Shown: positions 52,254 through 60,109 of the stretch, one piece after another
Layout of the letters: each line of letters starts with the position of its first letter
Numbering within the stretch: position 1 is the stretch's first letter
NCBI RefSeq assembly: GCF_017357825.1
Contig: NZ_CP046072.1
Location: 682,001 to 746,000, forward strand
Length of the DNA: 64,000 nt
Direction: 5' to 3'
Source: Sulfurimonas aquatica
GTDB taxonomy: Bacteria; Campylobacterota; Campylobacteria; Campylobacterales; Sulfurimonadaceae
The notes under the pieces: generated by a model
What the model was told of the DNA's origin: nothing
Databases searched by the model: none
Seen by the model: only the letters and a program-made list of their open reading frames with translations
Position numbers and translations under genes: made by a program

Positions 52254-52425
52254 CTATACCTGAACCATACACCTCTAGTTCTAAATCTTCTATATGGTTT
52301 GCCATCAACACTAAATCAGTTATAGAAACTTCAACACTTGCTAGCCCTTTTTTGCTCCATTTGTATATTTGAAATATTAAGTCATTGATACTATCTTTGG
52401 CATAGACTTTTTTATTTTCATTCAT
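52246..52425 (-). CDS. Small island protein, 59 residues
   Basis: ATG 52425 to TAA 52246 encodes 59 residues (MNENKKVYAKDSINDLIFQ... ending EVYGSGIDE). AGGAT lies upstream and its end overlaps the 73-residue gene, so the two form a coupled pair. It is divergent from the PIN-domain gene, sharing the 161-bp gap with the inverted-repeat operator. No family recognised. Confidence 0.5.
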   Translation of the reverse strand: MNENKKVYAKDSINDLIFQIYKWSKKGLASVEVSITDLVLMANHIEDLELEVYGSGIDE

Positions 52426-52482
52426 TGGGGTAAATCCTATTCTAAGATAATAGGATTATATGGAGAGGTTAGTGAAAGTTTA

Positions 52483-52531
52483 ATTACATAAGATGTAATA
52501 AATAATAAAATAATAACTACTTATTACATCT
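52483..52531 (+). promoter_or_regulatory. Operator-like repeats before the PIN-domain gene
   Basis: Half-sites ATTACAT (52483-52489), ATGTAAT (52493-52499) and ATTACAT (52523-52529) form a 7-bp palindrome with 3-bp spacer and a perfect 11-bp inverted repeat AGATGTAATAA (52491-52501 / 52521-52531). They end just upstream of the TATAAT at 52551, overlapping the -35 zone, as expected for a repressor site. Confidence 0.6.
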
Positions 52532-52550
52532 AAAATTAATATGTTATTAT

Positions 52551-52556
52551 TATAAT
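52551..52556 (+). promoter_or_regulatory. -10 box (TATAAT) for the PIN-domain gene
   Basis: TATAAT is 31 bp before the ATG at 52587 and 20 bp after the last operator arm. TTAAGGAA between serves as Shine-Dalgarno region, although it is somewhat far from the start codon. Confidence 0.5.
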
Positions 52557-52586
52557 GGTGGAAATTTAAGGAAAAAAATAATAAAT

Positions 52587-53606
52587 ATGAGTGATAACAC
52601 AAAAAAAATTAGAGATATGATTGTCGAATATGAGATTGACTTAAAAGACGTACTACAAGCAGCAAGAGTATTGGGAATGAAGAAGATAGCTACTGATAAA
52701 AGTACTGTTTACGATGCACAAATTCAAAAAATATTAAAGTATATAGATACTGCAGATTCGACTTTAAAGTTGTATACAGTTGATGATATTGTTACAAGAT
52801 ATAGGATTAGAGAACCGCTGGTCATAGAGATAGCAAAAAGATTAGAAATAAACAATATTTATAAATCACAAAGCTATATCTCAATTAAGCAATTGACAAG
52901 TATTGTGAATTATCATTCTAATGAGTACAAGTATAATATGAAAGAAAATGATTCTAAGTTAAATGCAAATACTCAAAAAGAAAAATTATCAAAAGTAAAA
53001 AGTAGCACTAGTTTAAAGAAAACATCATTAAATCAAAAAGTAAGTGAATTTGAATTTATGATAAGACATGGTTATTTGATATTTTTCGATACATCAAGTT
53101 TAATGAATCCTAATATATCCAAAATTTTAGAAAATGAAGTTATTCCTTTTCTAAAGAAATATAAGAAGGAACTTTATATTGTAGATTCTGTACATAAGGA
53201 ACTTGAGAAAAATTGTAAATCAGCTGAAAAAAGTATAAGAGAGAGAGCAGAATATGCATTGAATATGCTTGCTACACTCTCTGCAGATAAGTTATATAAA
53301 GTAGCAAAGACTAATTCTGTGCATACTCACTTTGCAGATGGTGAATTGTTGTCTTATTTTACTGATATTAGAGTAATGACTAATCTATGTTTAGTTACAA
53401 ATGATAATAGTATTAAAAAAGATGGTAATTTATCAGGTGATATACTTAATTTAAAAAATAATAAAAGTGTTGAAACTAAATTTGATGTAAAGGTGTTTTA
53501 TATAAGTAATCATAAAGAGAATCCTCAATTAACTAAATTTGAAAAAAATAAAGATTCAAATTTTAGATTACATGAACACCCGCCAGAAATAGTAAAGCTA
53601 TTTTAA
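52587..53606 (+). CDS. PIN-domain ribonuclease-like protein
   Basis: The C-terminal half (about 160-300) is a PIN domain with acidic active-site residues: Asp in LIFFDTSSLM, Glu in SVHKELEKN, Asp in THFADGELLSYF and Asp in CLVTNDNSIKKDG. The N-terminal 120 residues look like small helical DNA-binding or dimerisation modules (LYTVDDIVTRYRIREP resembles an HTH). The 339-residue size is much larger than VapC toxins. It may act as an island-borne nuclease for stability or defence; a partner antitoxin is not obvious, though the divergent 59- and 73-residue genes are candidates. Confidence 0.75.
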   Translation: MSDNTKKIRDMIVEYEIDLKDVLQAARVLGMKKIATDKSTVYDAQIQKILKYIDTADSTLKLYTVDDIVTRYRIREPLVIEIAKRLEINNIYKSQSYISIKQLTSIVNYHSNEYKYNMKENDSKLNANTQKEKLSKVKSSTSLKKTSLNQKVSEFEFMIRHGYLIFFDTSSLMNPNISKILENEVIPFLKKYKKELYIVDSVHKELEKNCKSAEKSIRERAEYALNMLATLSADKLYKVAKTNSVHTHFADGELLSYFTDIRVMTNLCLVTNDNSIKKDGNLSGDILNLKNNKSVETKFDVKVFYISNHKENPQLTKFEKNKDSNFRLHEHPPEIVKLF

Positions 53607-53608
53607 AT

Positions 53609-54196
53609 TTATCTCACTAGAGATGCTTTTATATCTGAGTCTGTTGGTTTGATATACCCCAATGTCGTTGAAACATTCATGTGACCGATGAAGGATTGTA
53701 TTACTCGTGGATTTACAGATTTACTCCCCATCTCAGTTATAAGTCCTTGACGAAAACTATGTGAAGTGTAATTATCTCCTAAAACACTTTTCATATATTT
53801 ATTTACGAGCTGAATGAGAGAAACTTCATGAAAATGCTTTTGAGGATTGCCCCATGAAGTGATACAGTAGTTATTTATTTCACTTTCTTCATATATGAAA
53901 TATTTTTTCAACTCTTTGATGGCAGTATCACTAAAATATAGGATTCTTTCTCTTTTAGTTTTGTGAGAGATGATGATGGTTTCTGATGTTTGTATAATCT
54001 CTTGTATGTGCGAGTATCTAATCTGAGTGATTTCGTTGACTCTTAAACCACTGTAGTACAATATACAAAATATCTTAAAGAAGCGCTTTTGGTTAAACTC
54101 TTTGATATCTTCATCACCTCTTACAAACGCCATCAATTTTTTATACTCTTTCTCAGTTACTGATTTTTTAACTCTTTTGATATATGTGGTTTCCAT
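53609..54196 (-). CDS. Short tyrosine recombinase (XerD/Fim-type catalytic domain)
   Basis: This 195-residue protein is essentially the catalytic domain: Arg in YYSGLRVNEITQI, His-x-x-Arg in SHSFRQGLITEMG, His in FIGHMNVSTT and Tyr in TLGYIKPTD. It lacks the usual core-binding domain, like the FimB/FimE type. ATG 54196 with GGAG upstream is preferred over a TTG 12 bases earlier. Convergent with the PIN gene (2-bp gap). It could resolve, invert or mobilise part of the island. Confidence 0.85.
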   Translation of the reverse strand: METTYIKRVKKSVTEKEYKKLMAFVRGDEDIKEFNQKRFFKIFCILYYSGLRVNEITQIRYSHIQEIIQTSETIIISHKTKRERILYFSDTAIKELKKYFIYEESEINNYCITSWGNPQKHFHEVSLIQLVNKYMKSVLGDNYTSHSFRQGLITEMGSKSVNPRVIQSFIGHMNVSTTLGYIKPTDSDIKASLVR

Positions 54197-54422
54197 GATA
54201 AGCTCCAATTACTAGGTTTTAGTTATTTAGAGATTATTTTATAGTAACTATTCTGACATTCTAATACCGTTGGTAGAGGGAATGTACTTATAGCTTCAAT
54301 GATTAGGTTTTATATAATTTTGTAGTAATTGAATTTTAGTAGTATTGAAATATTTTGCACCCTGACATATTTTTCAATGTAACTAAGAATTTGTGAGAGA
54401 ATAGCCTTTAAGGAGTATAATT

Positions 54423-54587
54423 ATGCAAACATACAATGAAGCTGATGATACAACTGAAACTTACTCTTACCAAGGTACAGAAGTTATAATCATCACAGTT
54501 TTCAAAACAGGCATTAATAGTGTAGCTATTGTTGAAGATGTAAGTACGGGAGAACAGTTTGAAGTATTTAGAGATCAACTTTATTAA
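54423..54587 (+). CDS. Small island protein, 54 residues
   Basis: ATG 54423 to TAA 54587 encodes 54 residues (MQTYNEADDTTETYSYQGTE...), beta-rich and acidic. AAGGAG lies 6 bases upstream, one of the best ribosome sites in the island. It is divergent from the recombinase gene. No family recognised. Confidence 0.55.
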   Translation: MQTYNEADDTTETYSYQGTEVIIITVFKTGINSVAIVEDVSTGEQFEVFRDQLY

Positions 54588-54632
54588 ACTAAAAGTCTTT
54601 CTACACTTTTTAAAAAAGAAGATGCTTCGAGT

Positions 54633-54859
54633 TTAGGTAAGCAACTCTATTTTTTGAACTAGCTTCTTTACAGACCTATCTTGAAGATAGAGTTCATAGA
54701 CACTTTTTACATAAGCTCTCAAGGCAGAGAGTCTAGAATTATTACCCTCTATCTCAAAATCATCTAAAACAGCACAATTCAAATAAAGTGCAAAATCAGC
54801 ATCATTAGTTTTTAAGTCTAATTTTGACTATGAACTTTTAACTCAATCTGATATTTCAT
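54633..54859 (-). pseudogene. Frameshifted paralogue of the 73-residue island protein
   Basis: From ATG 54859 the frame reads MKYQIELKVHSQN then TAG; shifting by one base at about 54818-54823 restores LDLKTNDADFALYL ... SRLSALRAYVKSVYELYLQ to TAA 54633. Both parts align with the protein at 52032 (MNNTITLMVHSQN; DEDF; SRLELLNKYVSKVYELY). A single missing base in an AATTTAG-like stretch explains it. The start overlaps the end of the 71-residue gene as in an operon. Confidence 0.7.
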
Positions 54860-55058
54860 CTGCTTGAATCTCCCATTCAGACTTATCATCAATCCAGTCA
54901 CTACCATCTTCACTCCAAGACTCAAACTCAAAGCTTTCGAGTTTAGCTTCATTATCAGCTAATTTTTCGATTGCTTCTTTTTTAGAGTTAGCAGATACAG
55001 AGTAAGTGACTTTTGCATAAGCATGAGAACATTCATTTCTAGTTATTAAATATTTCAT
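54843..55058 (-). CDS. Island protein of unknown function, 71 residues, acidic
   Basis: This strongly acidic 71-residue protein has a Trp-rich C-terminal half (SWSEDGSDWIDDKSEWEIQ). The N-terminus AKVTYSVSANSKKEAIEKL resembles the small beta-alpha domains of plasmid-borne proteins. It starts 6 bp after the 247-residue gene and overlaps the pseudogene start. Function unknown. Confidence 0.55.
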   Translation of the reverse strand: MKYLITRNECSHAYAKVTYSVSANSKKEAIEKLADNEAKLESFEFESWSEDGSDWIDDKSEWEIQADEISD

Positions 55059-55064
55059 ATCAAA

Positions 55065-55808
55065 TCACAACATAAATAAAATAGCATCTTCTGCACCACC
55101 ACTACAGAGTCCACCATCTACTAAGTTCTCTTCTAGATACTCACCATTTTCATCTTTATCAGCAATTGAGTATACATTGACTATATATCCCTCATTACTC
55201 ACAGAATCAAAAATCTCATAAAACAACCCATTATATTTAAACTCTATGGTCTCGCCATTTTCAAGAGCAGCTTCTAACTTTTTAAATTCTGCTTTTGAGA
55301 TATTATCAGTATTGCCTTCATGTATATTTATAGCTTCTCTGATAAGCTCAACAAGTTCGTTAACGTCATCAGTATCAAATGGTTCTGATTTAGCTCCATT
55401 TTTTATGATTATTTTTGAGACTAAAGTTAAGAATGCTTCAACTTTTGCAACATCATTTTTTAGGTGATATGCTACATTGTACTTATCAAGATAATTTAGT
55501 TCGTACTCTACCTCTTCATCTAAAAGTTTAAAAGCTTCTTCCTCATCAAAATTGGAGTTCAAAATAAAATCTATCAAGTCATGGTTATGCTCACGAGATA
55601 CTTCTGTAGCAGTATCTTCATTACAAGCTTGCCACTTCAAAATGTATTTACTTTCAAAAATGTCATAATTTAAGAGGTCTGGATTTTCAACTTTGGAGCA
55701 TTCTAAATCAACTGTTATATATAGTGTACCTCTAATGCACATAATAGAGTTTACTTTAGAGTTATTATCTATTTTAAATTTGAGTTGTTTATATATTATA
55801 ATTCTCAT
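55065..55808 (-). CDS. Island protein of unknown function, 247 residues
   Basis: This acidic soluble protein has no signal or membrane segment. The C-terminal 80 residues (ETIEFKYNGLFYEIFDS ... GLCSGGAEDAILFML) form a small separate domain of a kind I associate with plasmid and integrative-element proteins, without a named function. It overlaps the DUF2958 gene by 4 bp (ATGA) and leads to the 71-residue gene, making a small operon. Confidence 0.6.
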   Translation of the reverse strand: MRIIIYKQLKFKIDNNSKVNSIMCIRGTLYITVDLECSKVENPDLLNYDIFESKYILKWQACNEDTATEVSREHNHDLIDFILNSNFDEEEAFKLLDEEVEYELNYLDKYNVAYHLKNDVAKVEAFLTLVSKIIIKNGAKSEPFDTDDVNELVELIREAINIHEGNTDNISKAEFKKLEAALENGETIEFKYNGLFYEIFDSVSNEGYIVNVYSIADKDENGEYLEENLVDGGLCSGGAEDAILFML

Positions 55809-56110
55809 GAGTGCAACTTACGAACTTCAGATAATGGTGTTGGAGTAAAGCTAATATCTAACTCTATTTTTAAGCCGAGTGATCCACGAACTGAGTTTAG
55901 CTCGCTTAATGTAAAGTAGCCAAGTTCAGCAGAAAATCCAACGACATATCCGAAACAAGTGTTATTATCGTCTTTTGAAAGTTCAGTGACATACCAAGTC
56001 CAGTTGCTATCAGGTGTGAAGAGTTTGATATAGCATATTGGGTCTTTTGTGTTTTCAGTGCTGTATAGGTTGGGAAGTGTGTGTAAGAGTTTCGGAGGGA
56101 TGAGAGTCAT
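55805..56110 (-). CDS. DUF2958 protein (copy 2)
   Basis: This 101-residue DUF2958 protein has the typical KLFTPDSNWTWYVTELSKDD, GYVVGFSAELGYFTLSEL and ELDISFTPTPLSEV. It is closer to the family consensus than copy 1 at 51140. AAAAAGG precedes the start. Its operon plan (DUF2958 first, then an acidic larger protein, then small proteins) mirrors that of copy 1. Confidence 0.87.
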   Translation of the reverse strand: MTLIPPKLLHTLPNLYSTENTKDPICYIKLFTPDSNWTWYVTELSKDDNNTCFGYVVGFSAELGYFTLSELNSVRGSLGLKIELDISFTPTPLSEVRKLHS

Positions 56111-56297
56111 TGATAACCTTTTTTAAGATTATCATTGAATATATCTACAATTTAGCTGCATTAAAAAATTAAATGCCTCTTACTTTTAAATATAGTAGCC
56201 TGACACCAAGGTTGCTCAGCTTGCATTAATACACATAAGTTTATAGTATTTTGATGATAAGCATTCCTGTTTTTTTCTTCTGTCAAAACATTTTCCA

Positions 56298-57368
56298 CTA
56301 CTGTCTTGCAAGTTTTGCTTCTACAAGATTACCCATTTTAGAGTTCATGGCCTGAACAAAAAAAGCTTCACCAAAAGAAACAGCCTCTTCGGTATATCTA
56401 CCTTCTAAATTACCTATAAATTTATCAATAATCCATTTATGTCCTGAATCAACTCCTATATTACATTCATCACCATTTTTATCTTTTATTATTGGATATT
56501 TCTCTTCAGATGTAAATTTATTCTTTACTTTAATATTTCTCTTGATACTTCCACTAAAGTCATTAAGCTCCACTACATTAGCATAGTCAAACAATACGCT
56601 CTTTTTTGTTCCCACTACTACAAAAAAGTTCGGTCCATATTTACCATAACTTTCTTTTGTAGAGTGCATAGACATTTTCAAGTTTATAGTTGTTTTGTCA
56701 GTTTTGAATATAGCTTGAAATTCATCAACCTTTGCATGCACCCAATGACTAGAAACTTTTCTTGGGAAGATATCAACAAGTTCGAATTTACCAATCAGAG
56801 AATAAATTATATATAAATTATGTGGATTTGCTTCAAAAAGTCTTCCCCCAGGGATACCTTGTGCCCAATGATCTTCTTCCATCATCCCAGGGTCTTCCCA
56901 ATTAAAGCTCATCTCTTTATTAATACTTATTATATCTCCGATCTCACCACTTTTGATCATATTCCTAACTTCTCTAACAGATGGATAGAATTTATGATTA
57001 TGCACGGCACACACTACCTTACTATAGCGCTCTTTTAGCTTTCTAAGTTCTTCTATTTCTTCTATAGTCTCAGTTACAGGTTTTTCAACTAATACATTAC
57101 ATCCATGTTCTAGTGATACTTTTGCTATAGACAAATGTGTAGCCGAAGATGTACATATATCTACAAAGTCTATATTTTTTTCATTTTGAAGTGCCTCTTC
57201 GATAGATGTGTAGTAACTATTCAGCCCATATTGTTTTGATGCTTTTTTTGCCATCTCTTCATTTATATCTACAAAGGCCACTATATCAGCACCTGCTGCT
57301 ATTAAAGCACCATAATGCAAATGTGTTCCAGTACTTCCTGCACCACAAATAATTCCTCTAATAGCCAT
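56298..57368 (-). CDS. Gfo/Idh/MocA-family NAD(P)-dependent oxidoreductase
   Basis: This 356-residue sugar-type dehydrogenase has a Rossmann motif near the start, IICGAGSTGTHLHYGAL, then VAFVDIN for cofactor choice and the catalytic EKP block VLVEKPVTETIEE. The C-terminal alpha/beta domain has DSGHKWIIDKF. Substrates of this family are usually sugars, inositols or sugar nucleotides. It lies 36 bp downstream of the NRPS-like gene and is probably cotranscribed. AAAGGA precedes the start. Confidence 0.88.
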   Translation of the reverse strand: MAIRGIICGAGSTGTHLHYGALIAAGADIVAFVDINEEMAKKASKQYGLNSYYTSIEEALQNEKNIDFVDICTSSATHLSIAKVSLEHGCNVLVEKPVTETIEEIEELRKLKERYSKVVCAVHNHKFYPSVREVRNMIKSGEIGDIISINKEMSFNWEDPGMMEEDHWAQGIPGGRLFEANPHNLYIIYSLIGKFELVDIFPRKVSSHWVHAKVDEFQAIFKTDKTTINLKMSMHSTKESYGKYGPNFFVVVGTKKSVLFDYANVVELNDFSGSIKRNIKVKNKFTSEEKYPIIKDKNGDECNIGVDSGHKWIIDKFIGNLEGRYTEEAVSFGEAFFVQAMNSKMGNLVEAKLARQ

Positions 57369-57404
57369 TATTATTGTCCTTTATTCCTTTATATATATTA
57401 TTAC

Positions 57405-59942
57405 TTATTCAGTAAAAAAATCTTTTAGTACATGACTGGCTTTTTTAATATCACCATGATGAAAATTAACTGGTATTATATTAATATTTTCTCCAATTTT
57501 ATCTAAGTTATTATTTTTTAAAGAAATAATATAATCATATAAATCTTCATTATCTGTTCCTTTCCAATTTAAGTTTTTTTCTAGTGCTTTAAATAAAATA
57601 ATATTTGAAGAAACTAACATACTTGACAACCTCTCTGCTTGACTTAAAATAAATTCTGCATTATATGCTGAGATAACTTTATTAACATAACTGACTTCAA
57701 AACCAGCAGCTATGTATGATTTTCTTAAATTTTCTTTTCTTTTTTCTATATCCATTTTTGAAATAATATCTTTTAATCTATCATCTAATATAAATGTATC
57801 TATTGCATAAACATTAATATTAACATAAGATTTCTTTTCTAATTGGGCGGCTATCTCTAAAGCTATTAAACCTCCAAGCGACCAACCATAGAGATTGATT
57901 TCATCTTTATTAAATAGATTATCATTCAAAATGATTTTTAAATAATATGTAGCAAGTTGTTTTAAAGAAGAGATTTTTTCAGAATGGTACAAATTATAAT
58001 TATCAATTCCTATACAATTGTAAGAAGAATCGATATTTGTAGCAAATTCTTGATAAGCTTCGCAGCTAGCATTACCAGGGTGAATCATATACATATTTTT
58101 TTTTGTATTACTATAATTATTAAGATTACTTATTAACATTTCTTTTCCTTTTTTATATTTTTGAAGTGATATTTGATGTGCTAACTTTTTCACTGTTTTA
58201 CTTAAAAATATATTTTGTAATTTAATTGATATATTAAGTGTGATCTCAATTTCTAATGTTAATGAGATAGATAATAAAGAGTCTCCTCCTATGGAAAAAA
58301 AATCATCATTAATTCCAACTTTGGGTCTGTTTAATATTTTCTGAAATATTTCACACAAACTTGATTCTAGATTATTTGTTGGAGCTACATAGTTTTCATG
58401 ACTATAAAAGATTGGTTTAGGAAAGGATTTAAAGTCAAGTTTACCATGTAATGTTGTAGGAAATGAGATTACATGAATAAATAAATATGGGATCATATAC
58501 TCAGGTAATCTATTTTGTAGAAAACTTTTCAATTTATTTGAATTAATAGGTAGTTCAGATTGATAGTATGCGATTAAATAGCTATTCTTATATAATATAA
58601 CTTTGGTTTCAAAAATTAAACTAAATTTCCTTAAATTTAATTCGATTTCTTCTAGCTCAATCCTCAATCCATTTATTTTAACTTGGGAATCAGTTCTACC
58701 AATATATTGCAAATTGTCATCATCTAATAGTCTAACTAAGTCCCCAGTTTTATACATTTTATTATATATTTCAGATTCATTTTCTTTTATGAAAATATTT
58801 TGTAAAAAACTTGTTTTTGTAAGTTTTTCTTGATTGTTATATCCTTCAGCTAAACCTATTCCAGAAATATAAAGTTCACCTACCTCGCCCTTTTTTACCG
58901 CTTTCAGTGCATCTGATAAAATATATACTTTTGTATTATCAATGGCTTTGCCAATTGGTATTATGCTATGTATGTTATTGGAGCAATCAAAATACGTAGA
59001 ATCAATTGTTGTTTCGGTAGGACCATAAAGATTGATTAATTTAGTTTTTTTATATTTATTAATTTTATTAAAAAGATTAACATGGTGTTTCTGCAATACT
59101 TCACCAGATGTAAAAATATAATCTAAATTATGTAGAATGATATCAATATTCTTATGTGGTTGTACTTGTAAATATTCTAAAAAATATAAAAACATAGAAG
59201 GAACAAAATGAATAATATTTATATTGTAATTGATGATGTTGTTGACTATTTTCAATGGATCCTTATGATCTTCAGGATTAGAAATAACAAGAGTTGAACC
59301 AGTAAGAAATGATAATAGTAATTCCCATACAGATACATCAAATGTATATGGTGTTTTATGAAGTATTACTTGATTCTGTGCTATATTAAATTTATTTTTC
59401 ATCCACAATAGCCTGTTAAGTAAACTACTATGATTAATCATAACACCTTTGGGATTCCCTGTTGTTCCTGATGTATAAATAATATAAGCAATATTGTTTT
59501 TTTTCTTCAAGTTAATAGGATTTATACTTTTATTGTAACTAAAATCATCAATTTCTATTATGGTAATATTTTTATTTATTAATCTCAATTTTTTAGAAAA
59601 TTTTTTTTGAGTTATCACTATATGTGTGGAAGTATCGTTTAAAATAAATTTTATTCTGACATCTGAGAAATTCGGATCTACCGGTATATAAGTTCCACCT
59701 GCTTTAAAAATAGATAAAATACTTAATGGTAATTCTAGGGATCTTTCTAAGAAAAGTGCTATATTTTTGTTTTCAAGCATATATTTTTTAATATAACAAG
59801 CTAAAGAATTAGATTTATCATTTAACTCTTTATATGTTAAATATTCATTTTTAAAAACTACCGCAGTTTTATAGTTATTTTTTTTGACTTGTTGAACAAA
59901 AATTTCACAAATGTCATTATCAAAAATATTTTCAGTTATCAT
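57405..59942 (-). CDS. A-PCP-TE single-module NRPS-like synthetase, predicted serine-activating
   Basis: Domain order in 845 residues: adenylation (1 to about 500; YIIYTSGTTGNPKGV, LYGPTETTIDS, YKTGDLVR, HGKLD), carrier (phosphopantetheine Ser555 in DDFFSIGGDSLL) and thioesterase (about 610-845; nucleophile Ser688 in YGWSLGGL, Asp in AIDTFILD, His in NFHHGD). Reading the specificity pocket gives D-V-W-H-F-S-L-I-D-K, the serine code known from enterobactin synthetase EntF. There is no condensation domain, so it probably loads serine for another enzyme. No phosphopantetheinyl transferase is seen nearby. The gene is very AT-rich. Confidence 0.87.
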   Translation of the reverse strand: MITENIFDNDICEIFVQQVKKNNYKTAVVFKNEYLTYKELNDKSNSLACYIKKYMLENKNIALFLERSLELPLSILSIFKAGGTYIPVDPNFSDVRIKFILNDTSTHIVITQKKFSKKLRLINKNITIIEIDDFSYNKSINPINLKKKNNIAYIIYTSGTTGNPKGVMINHSSLLNRLLWMKNKFNIAQNQVILHKTPYTFDVSVWELLLSFLTGSTLVISNPEDHKDPLKIVNNIINYNINIIHFVPSMFLYFLEYLQVQPHKNIDIILHNLDYIFTSGEVLQKHHVNLFNKINKYKKTKLINLYGPTETTIDSTYFDCSNNIHSIIPIGKAIDNTKVYILSDALKAVKKGEVGELYISGIGLAEGYNNQEKLTKTSFLQNIFIKENESEIYNKMYKTGDLVRLLDDDNLQYIGRTDSQVKINGLRIELEEIELNLRKFSLIFETKVILYKNSYLIAYYQSELPINSNKLKSFLQNRLPEYMIPYLFIHVISFPTTLHGKLDFKSFPKPIFYSHENYVAPTNNLESSLCEIFQKILNRPKVGINDDFFSIGGDSLLSISLTLEIEITLNISIKLQNIFLSKTVKKLAHQISLQKYKKGKEMLISNLNNYSNTKKNMYMIHPGNASCEAYQEFATNIDSSYNCIGIDNYNLYHSEKISSLKQLATYYLKIILNDNLFNKDEINLYGWSLGGLIALEIAAQLEKKSYVNINVYAIDTFILDDRLKDIISKMDIEKRKENLRKSYIAAGFEVSYVNKVISAYNAEFILSQAERLSSMLVSSNIILFKALEKNLNWKGTDNEDLYDYIISLKNNNLDKIGENINIIPVNFHHGDIKKASHVLKDFFTE

Positions 59943-60109
59943 GTAAGCCTGGAAAGATAGAATTTTACTACACTAATACTATATTAATAGTGCTTACTTC
60001 TAACTTATTTAAGTAAGTAATATTAATTAAAAAATAAGTCTTTCAGTTAAAAGAAATTTATTATAGGATAATATCAGCACAATTTAATTATATAATAAGG
60101 GATAATAAA

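Noticed and set aside
54213-54312. Direct repeats of TAGGTTTTA near the short recombinase as an attachment core
   Set aside because: Nine AT-rich bases repeated twice in AT-rich DNA is too weak to call a site.
56205-56220. CTGACACCA near 56212 resembling the tRNA-Met 3' end (TTGACACCA)
   Set aside because: Only about 8 bases match and the integrase adjoins tRNA-Asn, not tRNA-Met; chance is likely.
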